The notes under the pieces: generated by a model
What the model was told of the DNA's origin: nothing
The model's database searches: none
What the model saw: the letters and a program-made list of their open reading frames with translations, nothing else
Made by a program: the position numbers and the translations under genes
Shown: in pieces, positions 7,433 through 17,914 of the stretch
Layout of the letters: each line of letters opens with the position of its first letter
Position numbering within the stretch: the first letter of the stretch is position 1
NCBI GenBank assembly: GCA_902631395.1
Contig: CACOYM010000008.1
Span: forward strand, 43,899 to 107,898
DNA: 64,000 nucleotides
Reading direction: 5' to 3'
From: Halieaceae bacterium
GTDB lineage: Bacteria > Pseudomonadota > Gammaproteobacteria > Pseudomonadales > Halieaceae

Positions 7433-10400
7433 TAAGCCTGGTCTACTGGGCTGGTTTATTTCCAACCCGATCGCCGCCAATTTACTGATGGTGGTTTTGG
7501 TGATAGGCGGGCTATACAACATCCCAGGCCTAGACAAACAGTTCTTTCCTACCCCTCAGATCGATAAGGTTTACATTTCTATGCCTTTTGATGGCGCAAG
7601 CCCCAAGGAGGTGGAGGAGCAAATTTGTGTGCGCATCGAAGAGGCGATTCACGAGCTGGATGGAATCAAAGAGGTGCGCTCGATTGCGCTAGACGGTGTA
7701 GGCAAGGTAATTGTTGAGGCGTTGCCGGGCTATCCTACTCTGCGCCTCACTAATGAGATTAAAACCCGAGTCGACGCAATCACGACCTTTCCCGTCGACG
7801 CAGAGCGACCTGTTGTTACTGAGTTGGTATACCGGCATTTGGTGGGTGTGGTGCAGTTGTCAGGTGATCTTGATGAGTGGGAGCTGAAGGAGCTTGGCGA
7901 AACTCTCCGAGACGACTTAGCTCGCCAACCTTGGGTATCGGCCGTTGATCTTGAATCTCCGCGTCGCTATGAGGTGTCGGTCAATGTCTCGGAGCTTGAC
8001 TTACGGCGCCACAATCTGTCGTTTGATGATGTAGTACAAGCGATTCAGTCAGCGTCGTTAAATTTACCCGCTGGCGCTATCAAGGGTGTGGATGGCGATA
8101 TCCGCGTGCAAACCCGAGGTCAGGCCTATTATCGAGCGGACTTTGAGCGCATCGTGCTGTTGACGGCCAGAGATGGCACCCAAGTTTATTTGGGTGAAGT
8201 CGCATCAATAGACGATGGCTTTGAAGACGTTGATACCATCAGTCGCTTCGATGGTATGCCTGGTCACGGGCTGTACGCATATGTCACCACTAACCCTGAT
8301 GTGGTGCAGTCTTCCCGCGTCATCAACGAATGGGTAACCAAGCAGACTCCGAATCTGCCAGCGGGCGCCACTTTGTCTTTTTGGCGTGATGCCGCGGTAC
8401 CCTTTAATGGGCGAGTGGAAACCCTTTTAAAAAACGGCGTCGGTGGCCTGCTATTGGTCTTCTTAGTGCTGATGTTATTTCTCAGGCCTGCAGTCGCTGT
8501 TTGGGTTTCCGTGGGCATAGCGGTGGCGTTCTTCGGTGCTTTTTTTCTTCTGCCCCCCACGGGCGTTGGCCTCAATATGATCTCTTTGTTTGCTTTTTTG
8601 CTGGTGTTAGGCATTGTTGTGGATGACGCCATCATTGTCGGCGAGTCCATTCATACCGCACAAACGAGAGGTATAGAGGGTGAATCCGCTGCTTTTTGGG
8701 GCGTCCGTGAAGTTTTCAAGCCGGTTCTCTTCGCAGTAATAAGTACTATGGTGTTCTTTGCGCCCATGATGTTCATGCCTGGAGAATGGGCCCACGCTGC
8801 GCGGGGGATTCCCGTTGTAGTCTTATTGGTGCTGATGTTTTCTTTGATTGAGTGCTTGTGGATCCTCCCAGCACATCTATCAAGACTGGGCCCCGAAGCG
8901 CCTGCGATTACGCCACTTTTGAAGCGACTTGAGAGATGGCGGCATCGCTGCGCAGATTGGTTAGTGTTTTTCGCGCGAACACGTTATCGGCCGTTTTTGC
9001 ATTGGGCACTCCAGCACCATCTGCTGGTCGCGGGTTTCTTTTTGGTCATGCTCAGTTTGAGCCTTGCGCTGTACGGAGGAGGCTGGTTGCGATCGGCGTT
9101 TTTTCCGCGCATCAATTCGGATTTTGTCGAGGCTAAAATTGTCATGCCAGAGGGCGGATCTTTTTCACAGTCAGAACTTGTAATGCAGCGTGTCGTGGAT
9201 GCTGCAGAAGCGCTGAAGGTGGAGTGGAACCAGCTTCCTGAATATCAGGATATGCCAGCCATCGGCAGTATTTTGGGCCGCGCCAATGAAAACGCAGTAG
9301 AAGTGACGATAGCTACCGTGGCTGAAGGCGTGGATACCGAAGCCTTCGCCTTACAGCTTAGATCAGACTCAGGGGTGCTAAGCGAGGCCAAGGAAGTCCG
9401 AATGGATTACACCATCCGTGATCCCGGCAAGCCGATTCGATTGGTACTCGCTTCTAAAAAGGTTGAGGACTTAGAGGCATTAGCGGAGGACGTCCGAGAG
9501 GCCCTGCTCTCTTACCCTGGTGTCTTTGATGTATCTGATAGTTTCGACAGCCCTCGAGATGAACTCGTCCTAGAATTAAAGCCCTCGGCGGAAACACTGG
9601 GGATTGGTCTAGTAGATGTAGCCCGACAAGTGAGGCAGGCCTTTTACGGTGCGGAAGCGCAGCGGATTCCGAGAGGGCGAGAAGACGTCAAGGTCATGGT
9701 CCGTTATCCCGAGGCGGAGCGGCTCGCCATCGCCAATTTGAACGATATGTACATTCGTACGCCATCAGGTTCAGAGGTGCCGTTTGAGACGGTAGCCACT
9801 TATCGGGTTGAGGCAGGTTATCAAAAGCTCGAACGGTTAGATCGCCTGCGCACTTTGGAGGTCGAGGCAGATGTCGAGACGGATGGTCCACCGCCAAGCG
9901 CTATTGTGCAGTCCGTATTTCGCGAGTATTTGCCTAAGTGGCAGCAGCAGTACCCTGACTTATTTGTCAATCTTGATGGGGAATTGCAGGAGGAAATAGA
10001 GTTTCGCGAGGCTACTGCCCGGTTAATGGCCCTTGCAATGATGGTTATTTACGCCCTCATGGCAGTGGCTTTCAGGTCTTATTGGCAGCCTATATTGATT
10101 CTGACGGCGGTGCCATTTGGTTTGATGGGCGCAATTTTTGGGCATATGCTGTTGGGCTGGCAGGTAAGTATGTTCTCTATTATGGGCGTGACCGCCTGTG
10201 CCGGCGTGGTGGTGAACGATAATTTGGTTTTGATTGATAGAATCAACCGCCTGCGTGAGGAGGGTAGAGATGTGCTTAGTTCCCTGCTGCAGGCAGGCGA
10301 GGATCGGTTCCGCCCAATTATCCTGACCTCGCTGACCACCTTCGTGGGGTTGTTACCGATCATGTCGGAAACCAGTGTGCAGGCGCAGTTCCTTATTCCC

Positions 10401-10562
10401 ATGGTGACGTCGCTCGCGTTTGGTGTGCTGTTTGCGACGGGCGTTACGCTGGTACTGGTGCCCGCGCTATACCTGATTGCGGAGGACGCGTCGGCGTGGA
10501 GGGGAGCATATTTAGGCCGCAAGAATCCGTATTCCGATACCTCAGCGCCAACCGGCGCTTGA
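7425..10562 (+). CDS. RND-superfamily efflux pump (AcrB/HAE1-like permease)
   Basis: This 1045-residue inner-membrane transporter has the duplicated RND layout: TM1, large periplasmic loop, TM2-6, then TM7, second loop, TM8-12. The conserved acidic pair in TM4 is present (VVDDAIIVGE), as expected for proton relay; the matching late segment reads VVNDNLVLIDRIN. The ATG at 7425 was chosen because AAGGA stands 5 bases upstream and it overlaps the adaptor stop by 8 bases. Upstream codons in the same frame lie inside the adaptor gene. The substrate is unknown. Confidence 0.92.
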   Translation: MADKPGLLGWFISNPIAANLLMVVLVIGGLYNIPGLDKQFFPTPQIDKVYISMPFDGASPKEVEEQICVRIEEAIHELDGIKEVRSIALDGVGKVIVEALPGYPTLRLTNEIKTRVDAITTFPVDAERPVVTELVYRHLVGVVQLSGDLDEWELKELGETLRDDLARQPWVSAVDLESPRRYEVSVNVSELDLRRHNLSFDDVVQAIQSASLNLPAGAIKGVDGDIRVQTRGQAYYRADFERIVLLTARDGTQVYLGEVASIDDGFEDVDTISRFDGMPGHGLYAYVTTNPDVVQSSRVINEWVTKQTPNLPAGATLSFWRDAAVPFNGRVETLLKNGVGGLLLVFLVLMLFLRPAVAVWVSVGIAVAFFGAFFLLPPTGVGLNMISLFAFLLVLGIVVDDAIIVGESIHTAQTRGIEGESAAFWGVREVFKPVLFAVISTMVFFAPMMFMPGEWAHAARGIPVVVLLVLMFSLIECLWILPAHLSRLGPEAPAITPLLKRLERWRHRCADWLVFFARTRYRPFLHWALQHHLLVAGFFLVMLSLSLALYGGGWLRSAFFPRINSDFVEAKIVMPEGGSFSQSELVMQRVVDAAEALKVEWNQLPEYQDMPAIGSILGRANENAVEVTIATVAEGVDTEAFALQLRSDSGVLSEAKEVRMDYTIRDPGKPIRLVLASKKVEDLEALAEDVREALLSYPGVFDVSDSFDSPRDELVLELKPSAETLGIGLVDVARQVRQAFYGAEAQRIPRGREDVKVMVRYPEAERLAIANLNDMYIRTPSGSEVPFETVATYRVEAGYQKLERLDRLRTLEVEADVETDGPPPSAIVQSVFREYLPKWQQQYPDLFVNLDGELQEEIEFREATARLMALAMMVIYALMAVAFRSYWQPILILTAVPFGLMGAIFGHMLLGWQVSMFSIMGVTACAGVVVNDNLVLIDRINRLREEGRDVLSSLLQAGEDRFRPIILTSLTTFVGLLPIMSETSVQAQFLIPMVTSLAFGVLFATGVTLVLVPALYLIAEDASAWRGAYLGRKNPYSDTSAPTGA

Positions 10563-10970
10563 GCATTTATTGAGCGCGTTAAACCCCCACCGCTTAATAA
10601 AGCACGCTGACGACATTTAGTGAGAATACACTCCGCAACTGATCAGTTAGCCACCCCTCTTTAGGGATGTGATGAATGCTTGTGTCCTCACCGATAGTTG
10701 CTAACTCTCACTACAACCCGTCATATCGACAACCGGGCCTTGTGAGTGCGCGAGATGAAAGATCACTATGAGCGAGCGTTGCAGGTGAGAAGTGCGCGGA
10801 AAAACTGGCGGTTCGGCCCACTCACGAGAAATCTGAGTTTAAAAAAGGTGTGACGGCAAGGGCCCCGAAGTGTGCTGACAAGTCGCCAGCGACTGTATCA
10901 GAATGCCGCACAGCAAATTCGCAGTCCTCGTAGCAACGCTAAAGCCGGCTGGGCTGTTTCGCAGAGCGCA
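10563..10970. other. 408-base intergenic region between RND pump and pckA (convergent)
   Basis: No coding frame with protein-like character was seen. GTTAGC at about 10646 and GCTAAC at about 10700 are complementary and could close a structured stem, but the interior pairing is weak. No clear rho-independent terminator was found for either flanking gene. Confidence 0.4.
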
Positions 10971-12536
10971 TTACTTCGCTTGCGGCCCTGCAGCGATGAT
11001 GGCGTCGTTGACGTCGAAGTTCGCGATGTTTTCAAGGAACAGCGCTGCCAACTGCTCCGCCTGCGCTTCGTATGCCTCATCATTGCCCCACCCTGCTTTT
11101 GGGTTGAGGTATTGCGAATCGACTCCGGGGACGCTGACGGGATAATCAAGGTTGAGGCTGTCGATATGAAACGTTTCTGCGCCCACCAATCCTCCGTCTT
11201 GTGCTGCCTTGACGACCGCACGTGTTACAGGAATGGGGAAGCGTGAGCCAGTCCCGCCAGGCGCGCCTGAGCCACCAGTCCAACCTGTATTGATTAGGTA
11301 AACCTGACTGCCAAAGTCTTCGATGCGCTTGATGAGGAGTTCGGCGTAGTCACCTGCAGGGCGCGGCATGAAAGGCGCGCCGAAGCAGGCCGAAAAAGTG
11401 GGGTTGATTCCGGCGGCGGCGCCGACTTCGGTGGAGCCGACGCGCGCAGTATAGCCTGACAGAAAATGGAAGGCTGCCGCCTCTTTGGACAAGATAGAGA
11501 TCGGCGGCAATACCCCGAACACGTCGCAGGTCAAAAAGATAACACACTTGGGTTCTCCACCCGCGTTGTGGGCAGAGCGCTTTCCGACGTGCTCCAGTGG
11601 GTAGCAACACCGACCGTTTTCAGTCAGCTGGGTGTCGCTATAATCAGCATGACCCTGATCATCGAGGGCCACATTTTCGATAATAGCCCCTTTGCGAATA
11701 GCATCCCAAATGACCGGTTCGTTTGTTTTGCTGAGGTCAATGGTCTTGGCGTAGCAGCCGCCCTCGATATTGAAAACGGAGCCCTTCGACCAGCCGTGTT
11801 CATCATCGCCAATGAGGTAGCGACTGGGATCGGCGGAGAGTGTGGTTTTACCTGTGCCGGATAGACCAAAAAACAAGGTAGTATCACCGTTCTCGCCAAT
11901 GTTGGCGGAACAATGCATAGGCATTACGTCTTTCTCAGGCAGCAAGAAGTTCTGTACGGAGAACATCGCCTTTTTCATTTCACCCGCATAGCGCATCCCC
12001 GCGATCAGTACTTTGCGTTGTCCAAAATTAATAATCACTGTCGCATCGGAATGCGTGCCGTCGCGCTCGGGGTCACACACAAAATCGGCAACGTTTAGAA
12101 TCTTCCATTCGGGTTTGTTGACAGGGTTGTAGGAAACTGGACGAATAAACATGTTTCGGCCGAACAAGGACTGCCATGCGGTTGCGGTGATAACTTTTAC
12201 AGGCAGGTAGTGGTCGCTGTGCTCGCCCACGTGCAGATGCTGTACCCAGGTCTCAGACTGGTTAGCGTGGGACTTCACCCGCTCCCATAGCGCATTGAAT
12301 CGGTCCTCATCGATCGGCCTGTTAACGCTCCCCCATTCGATGGCGTCTTCACTCGACGGTTCGCGCACGACGAACCGGTCAGCGGGAGATCGTCCAGTGC
12401 GCGCGCCGGTCTCGACACGCAAGGCGCCGGTATCTGACAAGATGCCTTCGCCCCTTGCCAGTGCCATATCGATCAATTCAGAGGGAGTGAGCCCCGTATG
12501 AATATCCGGGGTCGAAAGGGGGGCAGCTTCGCTCAT
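10971..12536 (-). CDS. pckA: Phosphoenolpyruvate carboxykinase (ATP)
   Basis: This is the ATP-dependent enzyme converting oxaloacetate to PEP, a gluconeogenic entry step, at 521 residues. The kinase-1a P-loop [11 protein letters not shown], the metal-binding DDEHGW and the substrate-binding [10 protein letters not shown] are all visible. The frame is open to 12692. The ATG at 12536 matches the usual family length, while the longer version would run into hslO. hslO lies immediately upstream on the same strand, the same neighbourhood as in enteric bacteria. Confidence 0.96.
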   Translation of the reverse strand: MSEAAPLSTPDIHTGLTPSELIDMALARGEGILSDTGALRVETGARTGRSPADRFVVREPSSEDAIEWGSVNRPIDEDRFNALWERVKSHANQSETWVQHLHVGEHSDHYLPVKVITATAWQSLFGRNMFIRPVSYNPVNKPEWKILNVADFVCDPERDGTHSDATVIINFGQRKVLIAGMRYAGEMKKAMFSVQNFLLPEKDVMPMHCSANIGENGDTTLFFGLSGTGKTTLSADPSRYLIGDDEHGWSKGSVFNIEGGCYAKTIDLSKTNEPVIWDAIRKGAIIENVALDDQGHADYSDTQLTENGRCCYPLEHVGKRSAHNAGGEPKCVIFLTCDVFGVLPPISILSKEAAAFHFLSGYTARVGSTEVGAAAGINPTFSACFGAPFMPRPAGDYAELLIKRIEDFGSQVYLINTGWTGGSGAPGGTGSRFPIPVTRAVVKAAQDGGLVGAETFHIDSLNLDYPVSVPGVDSQYLNPKAGWGNDEAYEAQAEQLAALFLENIANFDVNDAIIAAGPQAK

Positions 12537-12615
12537 GTCTGTTTCCGTGCTGAGTACTCTGTTACGCGCCGTCTGGCACTTGTTGTTTTGATCAATGCAT
12601 ATAGGGAATTGCTGT

Positions 12616-13479
12616 TCAGTGCAGTGTATTCCCTGCAATGGATGGCAGCAGAATTTCTCGACCGAATCGGTAGATCTGCCCGCATAATTCACATGTCATC
12701 GTAATGTTGCCTTGCTCGGCGATAATTTCCTCCCGTTCTGCCTCTGGCAAGAGCGCTATCGCGTCTGCGCTCCTTTCACGACTGCATCGACATTTAAACA
12801 AAATAGGAGCGGCTGGGTATAGCGTAAGGGTTTCCCCTTGATAAAGCTTGAATAACAACTCCTCAGAGGTTAGCTCCATCAGCTCCGCTGGCTGAAGCGT
12901 GTCGGTCAGAATGCAGAGCGCATTCCACTGCTCATTACGAAGATCCCTGGAAGCAACCTGCTCGGGCAGTTGCTGCAGCATCAGCCCCGCACTTTGCTGC
13001 CCATTTGAGGTCAGCCAGAATCGTGCCCCAAGCTGTTCGCTCTGAGAGAAGTAGCGTTCTAGGGCTTCAGCTAGGGATCTCTGATCCAAGGCGATGATGC
13101 CCTGATACCGTTGTCCCGCATCCCGCTCGACGGTCAGCACCAACTGCCCACCGGCTAACAGATTGATCGGATTGGTTGCTTCCGCAGCCAGGTCTCCTTG
13201 GGCGATGCCGCGAATATGGCGATCGCTGGAGCACTCGACCATCACCAGTGAGACGGCTTGCTCACTGCGCGCCTGCAGGATGATGCGACCGGTATATTTG
13301 AGGTTGTTGCTGATCAGTACTGCGGCTGCAGCGAATTCACCTAATAACATACGGAGTGCGGGGCTATAGGGTCGGTTGGCTAGCATTTGGTCTAGCGCGT
13401 CACCTATCCGAACAGACTCTCCACGCACATCTGCCTCGTCAAAAAGGAAGCGTTGACTGTTGTCAGTGTGTGAATCCAT
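12616..13479 (-). CDS. hslO: Redox-regulated chaperone Hsp33
   Basis: This 287-residue cytoplasmic holdase is activated by oxidative unfolding. The C-terminal zinc switch is intact: KCRCS (CxC) followed about 30 residues later by CELC (CxxC). The N-terminal domain has the family segments [19 protein letters not shown] and [10 protein letters not shown]. It lies 79 bases upstream of pckA, a conserved gammaproteobacterial pairing. Confidence 0.95.
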   Translation of the reverse strand: MDSHTDNSQRFLFDEADVRGESVRIGDALDQMLANRPYSPALRMLLGEFAAAAVLISNNLKYTGRIILQARSEQAVSLVMVECSSDRHIRGIAQGDLAAEATNPINLLAGGQLVLTVERDAGQRYQGIIALDQRSLAEALERYFSQSEQLGARFWLTSNGQQSAGLMLQQLPEQVASRDLRNEQWNALCILTDTLQPAELMELTSEELLFKLYQGETLTLYPAAPILFKCRCSRERSADAIALLPEAEREEIIAEQGNITMTCELCGQIYRFGREILLPSIAGNTLH

Positions 13480-13551
13480 TTTTAGCGAATACCGACTCTA
13501 GCGGGGATGTAGGATAGCGGTATTCCTTGCTTACCCCAATCGGATTGTTGA

Positions 13552-13839
13552 ATGTCTATTATTAGTATCAGCCGGCGCCATGAGCTGAATGAAACACGTC
13601 GGCAGCGAGCTTTTGAGGAATTGTCCGTATACCTTAGTGAGGTGCTGGGCGCGGCAGTCACCCGTCAGGCGTGGGTGTTGGAATTTAAAGGCAAGGGTCT
13701 CGCCGGAACGGTGACTTTGGGTGAGAGTCACGTCGAGTGTGATATCAATCTCGGAGTCTTGAGACGCCCTCTCAAGAGCGTCATCACGCGTAAGATTGAA
13801 GTAGGCTTAACATCGTATTTGGACGATGCCGGCCGTTGA
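13552..13839 (+). CDS. Polyhydroxyalkanoic acid system family protein (PHA_gran_rgn)
   Basis: This 95-residue protein matches from memory the small family often encoded near PHA genes. The pattern is ISRRHELNETRRQRAFEEL at the N-terminus, WVLEFKGKGLAGTVTLGESHVECDINLG in the middle, and LRRPLKSVITRKIEVGL near the end. The biochemical role is not established. It converges with rpsT with only 8 bases between stop codons. With the phasin-like protein at 4325 it supports PHA storage in this organism. Confidence 0.75.
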   Translation: MSIISISRRHELNETRRQRAFEELSVYLSEVLGAAVTRQAWVLEFKGKGLAGTVTLGESHVECDINLGVLRRPLKSVITRKIEVGLTSYLDDAGR

Positions 13840-13847
13840 TCGCTTGT

Positions 13848-14114
13848 TCAGCTAGCCAGCGCTTTGACGCGCGCGTTCAGACGGCTCTTGTGCCGGGCCG
13901 CCTTGTTCTTTTTGATAATGCCGCGATTGGCCATTCGATCAATGACGGGTACGGCTGACTCATAGGCCGTGCGCGCCTCATCTGAATTGCCGGTATCGAG
14001 TGCGGCAATGACTTGCTTGATCTTGGTGCGAACCAAAGATCGAAGACTCGCGTTGTGTGTACGACGCTTGTCGTTCTGCCGGGCGCGCTTCCGTGCTTGA
14101 GGTGAATTGGCCAC
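13848..14114 (-). CDS. rpsT: Small ribosomal subunit protein S20
   Basis: This 88-residue, highly basic protein binds 16S rRNA. MANSPQARKRARQNDKRR at the start and KNKAARHKSRLNARVKAL at the end are diagnostic. The start codon is GTG at 14112-14114, preceded by CTGGAG. A non-ATG start is noteworthy because E. coli rpsT uses UUG and is autoregulated through its weak start. Confidence 0.97.
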   Translation of the reverse strand: MANSPQARKRARQNDKRRTHNASLRSLVRTKIKQVIAALDTGNSDEARTAYESAVPVIDRMANRGIIKKNKAARHKSRLNARVKALAS

Positions 14115-14222
14115 CGCTAAACTCCAGTAGGGTCAAAAAAGGCTGCGAATGATCAGCGTAACGGTGTGTAATGTCAACCGGGTACCGGTCTGATGGCGCT
14201 AGATCTGGGAACTTACACCGCA

Positions 14223-14447
14223 CTACCAACCTAACCAGATCAGTATCCAGCCAAGTAACGCGCAACCCACTGAACCACCCGCTTTGTCGAGGCGGAAGAG
14301 GGCGTAACCGTAACCTATCGGTGGGAGGAGCAGTGCAAACATGCCCCACGCGTATTCTTCCTGCCAGGCGGTGATGAGAAGCAGCACCCAACTGATCAAA
14401 AGGAACGCGACGCCCAGGGTAATCAAAAATGAACTTGAAGCTTCCAT
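14223..14447 (-). CDS. Small two-helix membrane protein, unknown function
   Basis: This 74-residue hypothetical protein has two or three hydrophobic stretches (about 6-24, 30-42 and 52-72) separated by a short charged loop with FRLDKAG. The ATG at 14447 was chosen because the preceding 23 codons in frame look non-membrane and a weak CAGGGCAG purine stretch precedes it. It resembles small inner-membrane proteins of no known function. It lies between rpsT and the acyltransferase gene. Confidence 0.6.
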   Translation of the reverse strand: MEASSSFLITLGVAFLLISWVLLLITAWQEEYAWGMFALLLPPIGYGYALFRLDKAGGSVGCALLGWILIWLGW

Positions 14448-14544
14448 TTGTCTGCCCTGAACGGTAAGTTGCGCACCGTTCGGCAGGGTATCAGAAAGCT
14501 CTCCGCAACGGCACAATAAGCGCGCTATATACTATGGCAGCAAT

Positions 14545-15714
14545 ATGACTGAATCTTCTACGATCCAGCCTGACGATCCCTTTGCAGAGATCAGGCCCTT
14601 CTCGAACCTTGAGGCGCCCGGCGTATTTCGGCGCCTGCTTCGTGATGGGGAACTGATCGAGACAATCGCCACATGGCGTTTCCCTGCGTCGTATCGAGTG
14701 TGGCGCGGTGCTGCCAAGTCCCTCGCGCGTATCTGGCTTCAGATGGCCGCGCGAAACCTCTCTACAGTGGAAGACTTGCAAAATCTGATCGCGCCTAACC
14801 TCGCGCGGATGATCAAAAAAACCTCGCAGTTCTCAGTATCTGGCTTTGAGGCGCTGAATTTAGATCAGGCTCGCGTCTATCTGAGTAATCATCGCGACAT
14901 TGCAATGGACCCGGCCTACGCCAATTACGCATTGCACAGGATGGGTGCTAGGACGCTCGCGGCTGCCATCGGCGATAATCTGCTCTCTAAGCCCTGGGTG
15001 GCTGATCTGATGCGCCTGAACAAAAGTTTTATAGTGAAGCGCAATGTAAATGGGCCCAGAGCGTTGCTGGCAGCGACGAAGTTACTGGCGGGCTACATTC
15101 GCCAAGCAGTAAGTCTGGAAGGGCAGCCCGTATGGATTGCCCATCGGGAGGGCAGAGCGAAGGACGGCTGTGACGTGACGGAGCCGGCGGTGATCAAAAT
15201 GTTGACCCTTTCACGGCGCCGGGATGAAAGTCCGGAGTCGGTGCTCTCCGAGCTGGGCATTGTGCCCCTGATTATTTCCTATGAACTGGATCCCTGCGAT
15301 GCGCTGAAGGCGGCCGAACTCGTCGCCGGAGCTGGCTATGTTAAGACGGAGTTTGAAGATGTAGCGTCTATCGCTAAGGGAATTACCGGAGAAAAAGGCT
15401 GCGTGCACCTGCATTTCGGCGACCCCATCTCACCAGACTTAAATGTGGGAGCGGTGGTCGCTGCAATTGATGCGCAAATGGTGCGATATTATCGTCTCTA
15501 CCCTACAAATGTCTGGGCGTGGGAGCAATTGGCGGGGAGAGTCCTCCCTGACAACCTCGATGTTCAACCCGGATCAATCAGTCGTCAGTCCTTCGACGCC
15601 CGGATCAACGCGGTACCCGAAAAACATCGGCAGCAGTTGCTGACCATGTATGCAAATCCCGTGACCCGCGTATTAGCGCTGAACGAACAGAATCAGGACT
15701 CACTCATTGGTTGA
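14545..15714 (+). CDS. Glycerol-3-phosphate/1-acyl-G3P acyltransferase-family protein
   Basis: This 389-residue protein carries the PlsB/PlsC-type catalytic motif as SNHRDIAMDP (H-x4-D, about residues 112-121). A second block (IAHREGRAKDG) resembles the ExGxR-like substrate-binding motif. Such enzymes transfer acyl groups to glycerophosphate at the membrane, but this branch is divergent and its acceptor is not certain. Its stop overlaps the TTG start of dinG by 8 bases. The Shine-Dalgarno sequence is weak. Confidence 0.75.
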   Translation: MTESSTIQPDDPFAEIRPFSNLEAPGVFRRLLRDGELIETIATWRFPASYRVWRGAAKSLARIWLQMAARNLSTVEDLQNLIAPNLARMIKKTSQFSVSGFEALNLDQARVYLSNHRDIAMDPAYANYALHRMGARTLAAAIGDNLLSKPWVADLMRLNKSFIVKRNVNGPRALLAATKLLAGYIRQAVSLEGQPVWIAHREGRAKDGCDVTEPAVIKMLTLSRRRDESPESVLSELGIVPLIISYELDPCDALKAAELVAGAGYVKTEFEDVASIAKGITGEKGCVHLHFGDPISPDLNVGAVVAAIDAQMVRYYRLYPTNVWAWEQLAGRVLPDNLDVQPGSISRQSFDARINAVPEKHRQQLLTMYANPVTRVLALNEQNQDSLIG

Positions 15715-17812
15715 TGAGGGGCTAAAGAATGCTATCCGCGAAGCTTATCAGCAGCTAACCGAATCCATGGGCCTGGTGCCACGTTGGGGTCAGCGGCAAA
15801 TGATCGCCGAGGTCGCTAACGCTCTCGGCGATCCTGATGCTGAGACTCCTATTGCGGTGGTAGAGGCTGGTACCGGCACTGGCAAAACGATTGCCTATCT
15901 TGTCGCAGCACTCCCCATCGCTCGTGCCAGAAAGAAAAAATTGGTTGTCGCTTCTGCCACCGTGGCACTTCAGGAGCAGCTACTCTTCAAGGATCTACCG
16001 GACCTGATGCGGCACAGTGAGCTTGTATTTGATACGGCACTTGCCAAAGGCAGGGGGCGCTACATCTGTCTGCTCAAGGTCGATCACCAACTTTCAGAAA
16101 GGGGTGGTGACCTATTTATTCCGCTGTACCCAGATGAGTTTCTGGGCGTAGAAGAGTTGGATCCCAGACCGATATTACAGGAGATGATTCAGGCCTTAGG
16201 TAATGGGGAATGGAACGGTGATCTGGATGCCTGGCCGGAAGTAATCCCCGCAGGAACGCGGCAGCTAATCACAACAGATCAAAGTCAGTGTACCGGGCGG
16301 CGATGTCCACACGTGAGTCAGTGCAGTTTTTTCCGCGCCCGTGACGGTCTCGAAGAAGCAGACATTATTGTGACAAATCATGATTTGGTACTGTCGGATC
16401 TGCGTTTGGGAGGCGGCGTGATTTTGCCGAATCCAGAGGACTGTCTGTACGTCTTCGACGAGGGGCATCAGTTACCTTCCAAGTGCCTGAATCATTTCGC
16501 CCTGCGATTCCACGCGGGCGCGGTCTTGCAAGGCTTACGCGATACCGATCGGTGGTTCACCGCCGGGAGTGCCCGGTGGGTGCAATCGGGCCCCGAGGAA
16601 AATCTGGTATTAGCGGTAAGGGATTTGCTCACCGATCTGACAAAAAGGAGCGAGGACATTGCCACATTGTTGCACTCACTGATACCTCATGCCGGTGAGG
16701 AACCGGGGGAATACCGGTTTCCGTATGGCGCAATACCTGGTGATCTCATTGAGCAATCTTTGGGATTGCTCGCGCAGTGGGGGCAGCTCTATCGGTATGC
16801 CAACCGTGTAGAGGCGATGCTTGAAAACGCTCAGAGTGATGGTCGCTTATCGCAGCACGTTAGTGAACCGCTGTCCGATCTGGATCTTGATCTGGCGAAT
16901 GCACAGGGGTTGGTGGCACGCGCGGAGCAGCAAATCGCAGTCTGGCGCGCCTTCTCTGATGCTCCGGCCGAAGGCTCAGATAGCGATGGATGGGCGCGTT
17001 GGTGCCAACACGGCGGGGGACTCAACAGCACCGAATGCCAGGCCAGTCCGATCCTCCCGGGTAAGCTGCTGCATGAGTCGCTGTGGCAGCGTGTAGCGGG
17101 TGCGGTCGTCACCTCAGCGACTTTGTCGGCCCTAGGTACGTTTGATCGATTCCAAGAGCGTTCAGGCGTGCCCATGACAGCGCGCTGGAAAAGGGTTGCC
17201 AGTCCGTTTAATGCCAGCAAAGCTGTGTTTGCTGTGCCCGCCATGACGTCTCTACCCTCTGATACAGAGCGACACACTGCTGAGCTGTCGGAGATGATTC
17301 CCGAATTGATCGCCAGCGATCAAGGAGCATTGCTGCTGTTTACCTCTCGTCGTCAGATGGAGTCTGTTCTTGAGGTGGTAGAAGGAAAGCTCCTGCACCG
17401 TATCCTGGTACAAGGCAGGCTAAACAAAAACGCCTTACTCGCTCAACACAGAGGGCATATTGATGGCGGTGAGTCCTCTGCCATATTTGGTTTAGCCAGC
17501 TTCTTCGAGGGCATCGACCTGCCGGGCGCTTATTGCAGCCATGTTGTGATCGCCAAGCTTCCGTTTGCTGTGCCTGATAACGCCATTGCTGCCGCACACT
17601 CCGAGTTGCTAGAGGCGCAAGGGCGCGACCCTTTTTTGGAAATCAGTGTGCCCGATGCTGCACAAAAGCTGGTGCAGGCCAGTGGCCGTTTGTTGCGAAC
17701 CGAGGCAGACGAGGGTCGAATCACTTTGCTTGACCGTCGCTTAATAAGCCGCCGCTACGGCCGTGCCATACTGGCGACCCTGCCAAGCTTCACAATGGAA
17801 ATAGCTGTGTAA
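15707..17812 (+). CDS. dinG: ATP-dependent DNA helicase DinG
   Basis: This 701-residue XPD-like superfamily 2 helicase resolves R-loops and D-loops and other structured DNA. The Walker A is EAGTGTGKTIAYL and the DEAH-type box is FDEGH. Cysteines in RYICLLK, CTGRRC and SQCSFF supply the likely [4Fe-4S] ligands. FEGIDLPG and ASGRLLRTEADEG belong to the second helicase domain. The start is TTG, overlapping the acyltransferase stop, so translation is probably coupled. No LexA-like box was identified, and none could lie directly upstream because the region is coding. Confidence 0.93.
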   Translation: MVDEGLKNAIREAYQQLTESMGLVPRWGQRQMIAEVANALGDPDAETPIAVVEAGTGTGKTIAYLVAALPIARARKKKLVVASATVALQEQLLFKDLPDLMRHSELVFDTALAKGRGRYICLLKVDHQLSERGGDLFIPLYPDEFLGVEELDPRPILQEMIQALGNGEWNGDLDAWPEVIPAGTRQLITTDQSQCTGRRCPHVSQCSFFRARDGLEEADIIVTNHDLVLSDLRLGGGVILPNPEDCLYVFDEGHQLPSKCLNHFALRFHAGAVLQGLRDTDRWFTAGSARWVQSGPEENLVLAVRDLLTDLTKRSEDIATLLHSLIPHAGEEPGEYRFPYGAIPGDLIEQSLGLLAQWGQLYRYANRVEAMLENAQSDGRLSQHVSEPLSDLDLDLANAQGLVARAEQQIAVWRAFSDAPAEGSDSDGWARWCQHGGGLNSTECQASPILPGKLLHESLWQRVAGAVVTSATLSALGTFDRFQERSGVPMTARWKRVASPFNASKAVFAVPAMTSLPSDTERHTAELSEMIPELIASDQGALLLFTSRRQMESVLEVVEGKLLHRILVQGRLNKNALLAQHRGHIDGGESSAIFGLASFFEGIDLPGAYCSHVVIAKLPFAVPDNAIAAAHSELLEAQGRDPFLEISVPDAAQKLVQASGRLLRTEADEGRITLLDRRLISRRYGRAILATLPSFTMEIAV

Positions 17813-17914
17813 GCGCGACGCTCCGGCACACCGTCCGCGGTGCGAAGATGATGGTTTTGGCAGGAGGCGCGGCAACATGACGTGCGACGCTATTTTGATG
17901 TTAGGAGCCTGTAC

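Noticed and set aside
10079..10522. 147-residue minus-strand frame
   Set aside because: Shadow of the last transmembrane part of the RND pump gene.
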